Program-made: the position numbers and the translations under genes
From: Phanerochaete sordida
Lineage: Eukaryota; Basidiomycota; Agaricomycetes; Polyporales; Phanerochaetaceae
Assembly: GCA_019973155.2 (NCBI GenBank)
Contig: BPQB01000014.1
Coordinates: forward strand, 124,001 to 188,000
Direction of reading: 5' to 3'
Length of the DNA stretch: 64,000 nt
The notes under the pieces: model-generated
Databases searched by the model: none
Seen by the model: only the letters and a program-made list of their open reading frames with translations
Told to the model about the DNA's origin: nothing
In this document: one piece after another, positions 24,901 to 36,782 of the stretch
Numbering within the stretch: position 1 is the stretch's first letter
How the letters are laid out: every line of letters starts with the position of its first letter

Positions 24901-25346
24901 GTAATTCGTGAGTTCCGTCTCGAGCTGCTTGATACGTCTGCATGCATGTCAATCCTCTATCCTCCGAGAAGATAATGGGACTCACTCAGCATCAGGGTAA
25001 CGTTTCTGACGAGAGGCTTCAGTTCGAGCGCACACGACCGTAGTGTTGGATTACGCACCTTTGCTTCCCTGACGTATGTGCACTCCTGCTGCGACGCCGA
25101 GCAATTGGAACATCGCTCTCCTGGTCGCCCGTCACCTCCCAGCGAAGACAATCTTAGTCCGTCAGGTCCGAGGCCTTGTTTATAGGATACTCACATCGTA
25201 CTGAAAAGGATGCGTTCAGCTCGGGCGCGGAGCAGCCATACACGACTCTCACCTTTCTTATGTCTGCACAGATCGCACGCACGGCCCCTTCTCTTGGCTC
25301 GCGCTGAATCCCGCGTAGTCTTGTGGTCGTCTTCGGACGATGACAT
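21979..25346 (-). CDS. Zn2Cys6 transcription factor TF7 (divergent)
   Basis: Estimated at about 870 aa. The start at 25346 gives MSSSEDDHKTTRDSARAKRR, then GRACDLCRHKK. The micro-exon is 25195-25200 (TACGAT), and the 20-nt exon near 25.0 kb encodes KRYPDAE. The loop between the third and fourth zinc cysteines is 7 residues (DGRPGER) instead of 9. The conserved block is LGKSSRLRFFKKAY rather than GRSSHF. The fungal_trans domain has LLHRPTFETCV, CAIGARFSFDKR near 24.15 kb and HRQFIPLPHKP (HRPF elsewhere) near 23.15 kb. The C-terminus uses an extra intron (22040-22091) joining GNF to DWDEWGMFISSMNGQEQGAQ, so the stop is at 21979. The DPDLDAIF tail motif is absent. Its nearest relative is the neighbouring TF8. 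Confidence 0.91.
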
Positions 25347-26210
25347 GACTGCTCTTGAGACCGAGAGGTCGTTCGTAGCACCGCTGACTGGTCGGCGCGA
25401 GCGTCACAGCAGTTACGATGACAGAAAATTCCCCCGAATATTCGTCGTTATCCAGGGAGTCAAGTGATGGCGGTACCGAGCGCAGGAGTCAGAGCAGAAG
25501 AAGCCGGGATGGGGGATAGTGGGCACATGGAAAGAGGGAGCTCTCGACGGAGGAAGATGAGCGCATCGCCAGCAAGCGCCAGGCGGAGATGATCATGAGC
25601 CGTCCTAACCGTCCTGCAGACCCCCTGTGCAACCGAGAACGTTCTGTCCACAGCCCGCAGCACTTGTTCTGTGGACTGTCGGCCGGACGATACCCAGGGT
25701 TGCACAAGGTCCAACACAGCCCCCATTGCCACACTGATTAGGCGGCAAAGGCAGCACCGAGCCCTGCAATCGTCGAATGGATTCCAGCGGCTGCCACAGG
25801 GCCTCTGCGGAGAAAATGCGCCATCTTTACGCGCTGAGCTTCATTTATGGATTATGCTCGCTGTATATCGCTGTCGCGGAGCGACATCCAGAGCTTTATG
25901 TAAGTTAGAGTTGCTTGGGCAGCTGCGGCTGGTGGCGAGGACCTTCTCACATAACTATCTCACAATTTCCATTTCTGGCCATCCTACCCAGCCGGACCAC
26001 TGGCTCGCTGTGTAGCACTGCCTGCCATGCGAGCTAGTTCCAAGAAGGTAGCTCTAGGAGCGTACATATTACTGCAGCGTACAGTAGCTAAGGATCATAT
26101 TCAGTCGGATATCCAAGTCCCGAGCGCGAGGCCCAGTCGGTAACAGCACATCCTAGCGCAGTAATTCTGTCGTAACATAACCGATCTCAAGACATAGACC
26201 GACAGAGACT
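25347..26210. other. Intergenic TF7/TF8
   Basis: No gene is supported. It contains the TF7 promoter and TF8 3' region; no repeat or motif stood out. Confidence 0.5.
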
Positions 26211-29200
26211 TTACAATTGGCTTTGCTGTTGCGGCGGTACACCGCCGAAAGCAGCGACGTATGAGCCCCAGTCATCGGGACTGCTGCAAAGGTAAGCAAG
26301 CGAACGGCAACAGAGCTAATGCAGCGCTCACCCAAAGCCTTGAGGGACGTTCGACCATGTCGAAAAGTTGATCGCGCCGTCGTTGAAGTCAGGGAAGATC
26401 GCGCCGTAGTCCTCGCCAAACGAGGCCAGCAGGTCCGTAAAGTTGTCGGGCGTCATGGGTGCCGCGTAAGTCTCGGCCTGCGGCTGCGTTTGCTGCTGGG
26501 CGAACGGGTCCTGCGACTGCGCCTGCGCCTGGCCCGCGCCGGTAGGCGGCGCACCCAGCGACGCCGACAGGTTCGACAGCACCTGATCGTACATCATGCT
26601 CTGGGTCGAGAACATGTGCCCCAGCTCGAATGGCGCATTTGCCTGCCCGGACACGACGCCAGCCGATGACGTCTGCCGCACAGGAACGCTGCTGCTGCCG
26701 CCGTACGGGTCTGCGGAGCGCGTATTCGGTACGTCGTAACCGTACCAGCCGCCGGGCGGCGCGAAGCCCGCGGGAGCCACACCCGCCGCCAAGTGGCCAT
26801 TCGCGATGTTGATGTCCACCGGATTGGTAGGTCCTGGGGCATCGCCGTTTGTCATGTTCATTGACGCTGCGGCATCCACGAACGACGTAGGTAAAGGCTG
26901 TTGCTGCTGTATAGGTTGCTGGCGGTCAGTCGAGCGGGCGACTGCAGAGACGCGCTTGGACCCCGCATAGTGCCGCGGCTCGTCGGTGCTCGCGACAGAG
27001 ACCGAGCCGCTGCTCTCCGGGGTGGCGGGCAGGCTTTCAGCGTCGCGGTCGCGTTTGTTCGTGGCAGGAGGGCTGGGGCGCGGCAATGGCAACTCGCCTG
27101 CACTGGCAAGCTCGTATAGAATGTCCCTGGGACACACATTCAGAGAAATTTCCTATAGCAAGCTCGACCAACTCACCAGATGCGACCAGCAGTATGCCAC
27201 TTCATCTCGAGTGCCCGAAGCATGCGCATCGCCTTGTGCACGTCTTCCATGCCCTTCTCGGGGTCGACCGCCAGGCCAGCCTTCTTCCCGCCCCAGATGC
27301 TCAGCAGTAGCACAATCGCCGCGGAGAACAGCGCCATCATGCTGTTCACCGCAGGGTAGCCCATCCGTCGGTACTGTACGTCAAGCACGTGGATACACGA
27401 CCGTGCTGCATTCGTGCAGATGGCGAGAGACGGGAACGATAGCGGGGATGGCTTGCGCGGAGACGGGATGAACGGCCGGTGCACAATGATCTGCAGGTGA
27501 TAGTATGTCGCATAGAGTCCTGCCGACTGCGTGAAGAAGTCGAGGTCCTCGCGATTTGGGTCCCAGCGCAGATGATCCGGCACGGAGTCGATCCACTTGT
27601 TCAGGGCCGAGTCGAGTTCCGCAACTATGTGCTGCTCCCACTGGGGTCCAACAAAGCCAAGCATCACCTTCGATTTGTTGATAGAGTACTACGACTGTTG
27701 TTTCAGCGATGGCAATCGGGGCGAACAGCGGGGAACCCACAATCGTGCGAAGAGCGAAGGCAAGAATCTGATTGAGGCGCATCAGGCAGTTGAATGCCGT
27801 CGCCTTCGACGGCTTGCCTGGCGGTTGCTTGAATGCCTGCTCAGGATCGGGGTGGACCCAGTACTCATCGTCGACCTCCATGGGCATCTCGAGATCAAAG
27901 CTAGCAAAGACGTCAGCATATGGATGAAAAGACAAGGAAGCACCTTACTCTTCGTCGTGAATGGCACACGGTCGACCGAGCGCCGAGCTGATGAAGCGAT
28001 CGAGGCAAACAAGCACCCAAAACGCCCGCTTCCACAGCTCGTCCTCTACGGTTCGCTTGTTGTGATTGTACACTTTGCGGCGATGCGCACCGACGTCTTG
28101 AGCGAGTCTAATGCCTGTGCCGATGACAGTCCACGACGATTGCGGCGTCGATGAGCCGTGCAAGAATATCGCCGTCAGCTGGTGCGCGTTAGCATATACG
28201 CACACACGAGCAAAGATAGCACGCACGCAGCAGATCTGTAGGTCGTACAGCCTCGGCGGGGATAGCAGCGACCTTCGCACCCACTGCACCTGCCGGAACC
28301 ATTCCCAGCCCGCCGAGTGCCCGCTGTTGGTACCGGGCAGGATAACCCGAGGGTCTTCCGACCAGCGCGCACCCAGCGCGCATACGAGGAGCACCGTCGA
28401 GCCGAAGCCCTCGTCGCGCTTGTGTAGACCGTCCGCAATACCTTTCTCGAACGTGGGTCTGTGAAGTAGGGGAATCGCAACGTTCATGCGCTTGAAATAG
28501 CACTCGATGAGGTGCTTCATGAGATCATCTGGTGGGAAGTTGCTGTGCGCCTTCGGGTTCTCAAGGGATTCCATCACCCACTAGGAAATGTTAGTCACTG
28601 GCGTATGATGCAAGCCGCGGGGCGTACCGAGTGCGCACGCCAATACTCAGGACGCTTGCAGGGGGCAATCCTACGCCGTCCTTCGGGCGTGAGGGCGGGC
28701 GGCTGGCCAGAGTAGGTGTTCTTGAGGGCCATTGCGGTCTGGAGGAACATGACGCTACTTGACTTGCCGAAGAAACGCGGATGCATAGGGTCGATAGAGA
28801 TCTCTTTCATACGGGTTTCAAGAGTGTTCGTCTTGGTCAGCTCGTCGTCGCTGGGGTCAAGATCGTCTGCGTCGACGGGAGGTAGCTTGGGCTGGACGGC
28901 CCGCCCCCGGCTTTGACTCCGTGCGTCCGAGGGACCAACACCGGAGGTTGTCTTGACAGGGCCGCCCTTCGCAAGCCAAGCTTCCTTATCGAATGCACCG
29001 CCAAGTTGGTCCAAGATATCGCTGTCGGGACAGAGCTGGATGGTAGTTTAGCGAGGACGCCTGGTCACACTGTGGCGGAGACCTACCTTGAGCAGAAGCT
29101 TCTCCATCTTGACCACTCTAGTCTCCAGACCCTCCACATAGCTATTCGAGCATTGAGCCTATGCAATCTCTGAAGCGTTCCGACACAACATACCCTTTCG

Positions 29201-29584
29201 GGGGTCCTCGTTTCTGAGTCCGATATAAGCGGGATATCCACGGCTAGGCGAACCTTGGGACGCACCTTCGCCGCTTCGACATACGAGCACTCCAAGTTGT
29301 AGGTCACACAGTTCGTGCATCGGTTATTAGGCATCTGGCCTCCATCGCCTACGAGGGTGTATCTAGATGAGCCAGGCGCAGGGCCAGCATACAACGACTC
29401 AGGTACCCACAGCGGACTAGACGGGGGCCGGGCTCGGTGAGCGTGTACTGCAAGCCAAGAACACGCGTTGACTCTCACCTTTCTTTCTCCGGCATACATC
29501 ACAAGCCCTCTGAACTCGTCTCTTCTTCAGGCCAGGCGGCAGGCCGTCCTCGTTTTCATGATGACTTTCCTCGTCTGATGACAT
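26211..29584 (-). CDS. Zn2Cys6 transcription factor TF8 (divergent)
   Basis: Estimated at about 875 aa. The start at 29584 gives MSSDEESHHENEDGLPPGLK, then KRRVQRACDVCRRKK. The micro-exon is 29411-29416 (TCCGCT), and the 20-nt exon near 29.2 kb encodes KRGPPKG. It shares FFGKSSSVMFL with TF7. The fungal_trans domain has LLHRPTFEKGI, CALGARWSEDPR near 28.37 kb and HRPFIPSPRKP near 27.47 kb. The tail is long and glutamine-rich with NFTDLLASFGEDYGAIFPDF. A terminal intron (26284-26331) links it to SPDDWGSYVAAFGGV and the stop at 26211. The acceptor is a tandem TTTGCAGCAG, so a one-serine length variant is possible. It is the first copy left of the central genes, and with TF7 it forms the most divergent pair. 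Confidence 0.91.
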
Positions 29585-31295
29585 AGTCGGGGGCCGAAGC
29601 GTGGAAAAGCTGCGCTATCGAGTTCGCCAAGGATTGGACTTATGAAGGGGTCTTCTTGGAGACGAATTAGAGGCCTGGAGAGGTGTGCCTGCGGTCAGTG
29701 GCGGGGCAGGTTGTATGCGCCGGGTTCTTCCAAGATGCGGGGGCAGCTCAGGAGCCAACGATTCGCACAGCCGCTCGGCACCGCTGGATTCGTTGAGATG
29801 CTGCGGAAGCCTGCGCTCGGGAGGTGTGAACAATGAAAATCTGCGGCGTATCGCCCCGACTGCTGCAGTTGTCCGTCGTTGAGGGTGAAACAGAGGAAGG
29901 GCTTCGAAGCTCGAAGGGCCCGCTGAGTGAAAACCAATGACAGCACAGCCTGTGGTCGCTTGCGCAGCAAATTCCTCGCGCCGAGCAAAGGAACCATGTC
30001 GAAGGCGTCCCCCACGCTCAAGTCGCTGGGAGCAGTGTTGCAGAAGCTGAGAGGCGATGTTCTGGGCGGTCGAACGAAAGGAAAGCAGGTGAAGCGGTGC
30101 TTGCAGAACGTCTACGGGGTTTCTCCTGGCCGGAACGCCGAATTTCCGCAGCGCCGCGAATTGAGGCGTAAAGCGTCGGGTTCCAGACCTGAGCTATTAC
30201 TGGAAAGAGAGACATAGGTAATGCGCTCGATTGGAGTGGACGTTCATGGTTGCAAACCGCCGTCTACGAACTTCAGAGCGGGATATTCCCAAAACGGGAG
30301 ATGGCGGCGGCGCTAGCAGCGTGTGCTGCTCACGCCTGCCGTGGAGCTGTCTCTTGAGATGAAAGAGAAATTGAGAGAAGGGCGAGTCCAGAGAAAATCC
30401 GTATTATCAGCTTACTGTCAATGGTATCGAAATTTCTGACTATTCTTCAGAAGCGGCTGCCTCGACGTGCATCGCACCGCGGCCGCCGGTAGCGGCCTTT
30501 GGTGCCTCCGTCCGGAGGCATCGTTTTGCGGTGGGGTGCAGAGACGATGTGGAGGCCGACAGGAGCAGTACTCAGACGTCTTGAAGACTGTCCAGCACAA
30601 CGATGGGATCACCGCCTTTGAGTACACGTCAACCCGCACACGGCGGCCGCGTAGACGCAGGTGGACCGCAGGCGGGAAGCTTGACAGCTGAACCGGTCGG
30701 TCCTCGTGCACGCTCCGAATCATGGCAACCAGCACGTAGAAATAGCACTATATACACTATGCGACAGACTACAAATACACATTAAGGCAGCCTACATACG
30801 AGAACTCGGGGCAAGAGACGGTGCATATCCAGGCGCCACGTCGCGGTAGAACTTGAGCATACACCGGCGACGCCGCGCACGGAGCCCCCGCATCCGGATA
30901 CGATGACAGCAAAGAAGGAAAGGAGAGACAGAGCGCTACAAATTATGGTGTGGATGCCAGGGAGACAGGCAGAGGTGGCGGCAGCCTACCCATGTCTGCA
31001 TGCAATGCGCGAGGATGTGAGGAGTTAATGTCGTGCAGCTGTGCGAGAGATATGGATGGTGGGGGATGGAGGTGAGGTGGATGGGGGAGCGATGATGCGT
31101 AGGATACGATGAGGCAAGCAAGAAGCAGATTGAAGGAACGGAGGAAATATGAGACCCATAAACGAGAGACCAGCGCGCCCAACTGCGCCACCCAAACATA
31201 GCGTACACCCGACAGAACAAACAAATATAGGAAAGAAAGAGACTGTTCGCAGTTACGTGCGATATAGGATCCTACCTAGCCTGGTGTTCAACCGT
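29585..31295. other. Intergenic TF8/DUF1752 gene
   Basis: About 1.7 kb with no supported gene. Open frames here are short and lack recognisable features. The part next to 31.3 kb probably includes the 3' UTR of the DUF1752 gene. One short palindrome is listed separately. Confidence 0.5.
30503..30520. repeat. Palindrome with CCG-N2-CGG centre
   Basis: TGCCTCCGTCCGGAGGCA is a perfect 8-bp inverted repeat with a 2-bp centre. The centre has the CCG-N2-CGG geometry that Zn2Cys6 dimers can use. It lies about 0.9 kb upstream of TF8. Function is inferred only. Confidence 0.4.
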
Positions 31296-33859
31296 TCACC
31301 AACCGGCATAGTGATAATCGTCCGCCCAACTCCGTGTCCGCGCCTTCGCCGCAAGCCGGCGTTGCTCCTGCTCGTCCGGAGTGCCCCTCTGACCCTGGCT
31401 TCCGCCACCCTGCTGATCGGGGTTCGCAGCGGTCATCTGCAGGCGCGAGCCGATAAGGCCACCGCGCCGCGCGCCGCTCGTCAGGTTCAGCTTGCTGACC
31501 TGGCGCTCCCACAGCAGATTTCGGCGCAAGCTCTCGGACAGCTCGGTCGATAGCATCTGCCGCCGCGTCGTCCGGGGCGTCATGGGCGGCGCTGGCGCTG
31601 GCAGATTGTATGGATGTCCGAGTGGGATCGGTACTGTCGTAACGGCGGCGGTACGCTGGTCTTCTACGGCGGCGCGCGGGATCACGGGCTGGTGGGATAC
31701 AGGTGGCCGTGGTGGAGCCTGCATCTGCGGCAGTGCCTGATCTGCGGTACGACGGCGCGAAGGGCCAGCAAGCGCAGCGAGCTTTTGCTGAGCAAGACTT
31801 CGGGAGACCTGGATGCCGTTGTCTTGGTCGTCCTCCGAATCGGATTCCATCTCAGCGCCCTCGGGGCGACCTTTGGGACGGTAAGGTTGGTTCGCGCCAT
31901 TGCTAGGCGACACCTGAGCGGTGAGCGGAGTGATCTGCGTGGCGAGTGGGACTGCGACGGAGCTCCTGCTGGTCAGGTGGTTCGTCGGCGGCAGTCGCCC
32001 ACCGCCTTGTTTGGCTAGTTGCGTCATGTCCTGCGAGGAGTAGCTGGTGCGATAAGAGTGGCTGGATGGGAATATGGTTGGGTCGGGGTTCAGAAGCTGC
32101 GATAGCAATCCTGACTTAGACCGGTTGAGGTTCGAGTACGACCGCTTTGGAACCTTGGCGAAGAGATCGCGCTGACGCTGAGCTTCTTCGGCTGCCTCCC
32201 TGAAACGAGTCTCCTCGCGTTGCCGCTCCTTCTCCTTCTCGTCAACGCTGTGCGTGCTGTTGTCTGATGCCCACTCCGAGTCGTCGTCAGAGTCGGTAGA
32301 GTAGTCCGACGAGGTGCTCATCACCAGACCCTTGCGCGCTGGGCCCGCGGCAGGCTGCTTGGCTGGGCTTGGTGGACGCGGTTTAGGAACGGCCTTACTC
32401 AGGTGAGGCAGGGGAGACCTCGTCTCAGAGCTCTTGCCGTCCCTGCTGGTGCCGTTGGACGATACGGAGCCGATGTTAAACGTGGTCTTCTTCGGCTCGG
32501 TGGCCCGCTTCTGAATAGCAGGACGGTGTGCCGTCGCTTTCCCAGCCCGCACTGTGGCAAAGCGCGCGACGTCCTTGCCGCGGCGGACGTTCGGCCTGCT
32601 CATCACGCGCTTGGGCGGAGGGGCGTCTGACTTGACGTGGCTGCGACTCGATGTCGCGCTGTTGCTCGGGCTAGGCTCGGGTGCATCCACGGGCGTGCGT
32701 GAACCCGCTGGCTGTACGGGGCGCTCTGGGGAATCTTGATCAGGTGATTCTGCCGTTTGCAGGAAGAAGCGCCTGTCGGAAGCCTTCAATGTCTCGTCGT
32801 TCCGTGATTGCACGGTAGCAGCGTGGGGTACCGCCGCTGACGCCTTCTCCGGATTTGCACCCGAAGCATCTGCTTTGAGTGGTGATGGGGTGGCGGTAGT
32901 CGCTTTAGATGCAGAAGGCGGTGCTGGTTGGTACATCGTCAGCGCAGGCCGTACGGGCGGCGGGGCAAGATGCGTGGGCGCGGGACCAGAAAAGGTGGCG
33001 GTGTGGGAAGGGTGGGGTGTAGCCGGGGGTGTGGGATGTGGGGTAGGGTTGACCACGACGACGCGGGGTGCGCCCAAGTTTGGCGGGGTCGCTGGAAGTT
33101 GCACCGTCGGCAGCGCACACTGAGGCTTCGGCTGTGCTAGTGTCACTGTCGGTGCTGCAGACTGGGCAGGACTTGGCCTTGCTGTGCCTGAACCCGATCC
33201 AGGCACCGTATGCTTCCGCGCGTTTGTCTTCGAACCTGGATACGTGTGCGTGCGCACAGGCACCACCATCTTGCTCGGCAGGATATCAGCAATTATCGAT
33301 CCTACCCGCTGGGCCGAGCTTGAGCGTGTGCGGGGGCGAACAGGCATACTCGCGGTGCTAAGCCGGCGTGTCGCAGCATGGGGGACGTCCTCGCCATGCC
33401 ACGAGTGTCTCGTGGGGCCGGTGGCAGTAGGTCTCAGCGAGTCATTGGAATCGTTGCCTGGAGGTACCGGTACCGCTGAGTAAATTAGAAACCATACGAT
33501 GCAACGAAGGAAGGGGAACACACCGTGCGTGGGACCCGCTTCTGAGACGGGGGTAATTGGTGTCGCACAACGTGTGTTCGCGATTGACGACGATGAGGAG
33601 CTCGATGAGCTCGACTCGAGCGATGGCGAGAGCGACATCTCACGATGCCATAGCCTCCACGAGATATTCTCAAGGCGTCGACCGTCCTTCAGTGACTCCT
33701 TGCATTTTGTGAACACTGCGGTGGGATCAGTCTCGTCGGGTCGACCACAAAGGGCTGGGTCTACACACCTGTCCACATTCCAAACAGTGCATCTTCGCCG
33801 TCCAGCTCCTTCAGAACCTCCGCCGATACAGAGAGGATGGGGGAAGGAAAATCGATCAT
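31296..33859 (-). CDS. DUF1752 (AreA N-terminal-like) domain protein
   Basis: Spliced length 820 aa. Exons are 33769-33859, 33524-33715 and 31296-33475, with introns of 53 and 48 nt whose joins keep the frame. The N-terminus MIDFPSPILSVSAEVLKELD leads straight into LFGMWTVFTKCKES and ENISWRLWHRE (about residues 25-55). This is the DUF1752 signature, also found near the N-terminus of fungal nitrogen regulator AreA. No GATA finger follows. The remainder is disordered, rich in Ser, Pro and Lys/Arg. It has a polyserine tract, an acidic patch (STDSDDDSEWASD), a charged coiled segment (EKEKERQREETRFREAAEEA) and the C-terminal end RSWADDYHYAGW. It is likely a regulatory protein linked to nutrient signalling; the precise role is unknown. 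Its upstream region is unusually long (2.9 kb). Confidence 0.88.
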
Positions 33860-34485
33860 GGTACAGGTGAGAAGAAAAAGACAAGCAGAGAGCGATCGAG
33901 AGCACGAGAGGCGTGAAAAGCGTATAAAAACAAGAAATCGTCGAGTGAAGGGAGGGAGCCAAAGCCTTGTATGCAGGGAGACGGTTCCTGCGAGACGGGG
34001 AAGCCTAGCAGCAGGTCGTGCAGGATCGTCGTGCAGAGTCGGGTGAGACCGAGCCTCGCTCGTTGCGGTCGATCGGGTAGGGGCGTGATATGCGAGGGGG
34101 AGGTTGGTGGCTGCAACGAGTCGAAACGGCGTTGCTGGCGACGCAGCCCAGGCTCGTCGGGTTGACGATGGCGGTCGTTGAGAGAGAGAGCCTGGGCGAC
34201 AGGCGTAAGCGCAAGTCACGACCGACACTGCGCGCCTGTCCAATCCCCATGAGCGGTCCGGCGCACCGAATTGGGAAATCACGCGCCTATCGCTCGGCCG
34301 TGCGCCGGATCCCGCCAGCTTCGCCTTTTCCGGCAATTCTCCCGCCGCCGCCGGTGCCACAACGATTAACCTCCGGCCGACCCTCAGGTTATTTCAGCTC
34401 TGCGGTCAACTTCAGCCTGTGTCGACGGTCCAGCGTACAGCACTGCTGTGCGAGGTGAATAAAAATAATTCGCCAAGTTTTTCAC

Positions 34486-34517
34486 CCACATGACGAATTT
34501 TCAGCCCAGTCATGTGG
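34486..34517. promoter_or_regulatory. Perfect inverted repeat CCACATGAC/GTCATGTGG
   Basis: Two 9-bp arms (34486-34494 and 34509-34517) are separated by 14 bp, about 630 bp upstream of the DUF1752 gene. The arms contain CACATG/CATGTG, similar to sites of bHLH proteins. A dimer site is possible; the role is inferred. Confidence 0.35.
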
Positions 34518-35405
34518 AAGACCGCCGCTCCGTGCACCCCCGCTCCTCGACTAGGCATAGCGCGCGGCGACTGTATGCGTGCCGAGAAAGCAGGACAACG
34601 AGCAGGCCGTCCTTAATTCTTCTACGCCACCTGCGCGTAATATCCGCCCCATGTCATTGTTTTCTCAATCCTGACGTTCGTTTCACCAGTTCTAGACAGG
34701 AGTGCCTCAGCAGGCCTACCCCGCCCGCCCCTTACGCGACCGCCGTCGACCGTAAACACGCGAATTTCCCCGCCCCTTGCAGCAGCTGTGCTCCGGGTGC
34801 GGCCCACCGCGCATCCCACCTCTGCGCCCCCGCATCACACCTGATGTGGTTTCCCCGCAGCGTGTGTCCCGGCGAAGCCCATATAGCAACTCGTTCCTCC
34901 GCGACAGGCACCGCACCTGTTGACCCGCTTGCGACCGGTGAGTTCGCCGGCCTGCCTCCGTGTAGTTGACAGACGTTGTTCTTAGGTCATTGCCCACGCA
35001 GCACGGCATCGCTGTATTGCAGTCGAGGCAGCTGACGACGGACCCCGCACTCTGTTAGCCTTTAACCTCACCGAGCATCTTCGCACTATTCACTTGCGCG
35101 CAGGCGTACTCACACTTCCGAGACCGCCCTCCGAGCCTGCCCACCAACCGCCCTCGGACCCGGCTCTGAGCCTCTGAGGCTAACTCGCCCATATCGGGGC
35201 ATCCGCGGATGAATACATTTACTCCGATCTTCCATCTAGGGCTCGGATTGCGGCTACTTCCGCGGATTTATGCACAATCGCAGCCATAATGTGGTAGCTT
35301 GTGTGCCGAAATTCTGACCGGCGCGATTTGCGCTCGGACAGCGAGCACGCCTCGCGTCCTCCCGCACAGCTCACACACGCTCCAGCGTGCACCGCGCCGC
35401 TCAGC

Positions 35406-36085
35406 GGCTGGCTAATCACATGGCCCGCAAATCGTGCATCTTCGCGAGGGTGCAAAGGGCTCCGAGATCATCGCGTCTCCCTGGGGCCACGGCGTGATGC
35501 TCCCCGCGCGACCCTGGCGCGGATGACGCGCAGTGCCAAGGGCCCCGTCGAGTCGAGGTCAGCCCGCCTCGCAGTTCCGCGCACACGTTCTGACGGCCGA
35601 CGGCGACAGAGCGGGAGCGTGACGGCACCGTTCTCGCGGTCCGCGGCGTGCTCAGCGTGCTCCCAGCGTGCTCGCTCGCTCGCGCAGGGGCGGGCCCGGA
35701 CGCTGGCGGCGCGTGCGGGGTCCCGTGCGCGCTGTCGTACGCGCGAGCTCCGTTGCGCGGGGGTCAGGTGGCAGAGGCGTGCGCGGCGCTGGCTGGCGCG
35801 GCCGCCGCTCGCACGCGCCGCTGGGGCATGCCCGTGGCGCGGCCTGGCATGCGCCCCGGAATCCGCGTGTGGATCACCGCCATGCGTACTGTATCAGCGG
35901 GCTCATGCTCGGTGCGCCGGGGTCGCTGCTCGCATGCCGACCCCCAGCGCGCGGCTGGGAGTGAATGGCGGGCGCGTTGGGTGAGTTGCCGGTGACCCTG
36001 GCGCTGCCCTGCGCGGCGCGCGATTCGCGCGCGGTGGGGGCCCTCGCGAAGATGCATGATTTGCGGGCCAAGTAATTAGCCGGCC
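35406..36085. repeat. Inverted-repeat-bounded GC-rich segment
   Basis: The arm at 35406-35450 matches the reverse complement of 36041-36085 at 41 of 45 positions, and weaker similarity extends about 25 bp outward on both sides. The enclosed 590 bp is very GC-rich and has no convincing gene. It may be a decayed foldback or MITE-like element. No clear target-site duplication was found. Confidence 0.5.
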
Positions 36086-36199
36086 CTCAACGGAGCGGCG
36101 TGCGCTGGAAGTTGGAGAACGCGGGGCGAACGGAAGAGCGCGAGGATTGCTGGCACAAGTCAATTCACCACGATTCTAGGCATGCCAGGTCGCGCCACG
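35833..36199. repeat. Second inverted repeat pair overlapping the segment
   Basis: CGTGGCGCGGCCTGGCATGC at 35833-35852 pairs with 36180-36199 (19 of 20 complementary). It crosses the right arm of the larger repeat, giving an overlapping arrangement rather than a simple stem. Confidence 0.5.
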
Positions 36200-36782
36200 G
36201 CCGCACCTCTCGCCTCGCGTTCGCCGTGGCGCGTGGCATTCCACTCGCATTCCGCACGCATGCCGACCAGCCACGCTGATGGAGCGTGGCGCGTTACGCG
36301 TACCTCGAGCACCAGCGTTCGCGAAGATGCCGTCAGCCTCGAAGTCGAAGAGGTCAAGGCGCCAGCGAGACGCCAGCATGGAAGGCGCGGTCACGCGAGA
36401 CCGGCTCCGCGACTTCGCTGCACCAAGGTGCGCCCGCTGGCTTTCATTTCGGTCCCAGTGCAGCCTGTGCATGTATGCATGTTCTTGTATTACCTATGTT
36501 ACAGACACGTATAACTACAGAATCCATTTACACTATGTACTTTCGCGACGGCAGGCACCCTCGTGTCAAACGAGCCCCGCGACGATCCCCAGAACAGTCG
36601 GAAGCCTACAACACTAATCGCGGGGCTACTCTAGGTGAAACTATAAGCACTTCTACGCGTACAAATATTCGCAGGGGGTGCATGGGCATGTGAGCATGAG
36701 AACACGAATAACAGCGAATTAATGATACAGTAATAATGAAAGCGAAAGCGTACGGTGGGGGTGCGTGCGCGACATGGCATCG

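Larger units (their letters stand above)
33860..36782. other. Long central intergenic region
   Basis: Separates the DUF1752 start from the Sfp1-like 3' end. No gene is supported despite long open frames, which come from very high GC around 35.3-36.4 kb. It contains an E-box-like inverted repeat at 34486-34517 and nested GC-rich inverted repeats at 35.4-36.2 kb, listed separately. Confidence 0.5.

Noticed and set aside
29695..30021. 108-codon minus-strand open frame upstream of TF8
   Set aside because: No recognisable motif and no coding support; treated as intergenic.
35301..35984. 227-codon plus-strand open frame in the GC-rich island, and similar frames on the opposite strand
   Set aside because: Composition is dominated by Arg, Ala, Ser and Pro. 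The similarity between frames on the two strands is explained by the inverted repeat rather than by coding.
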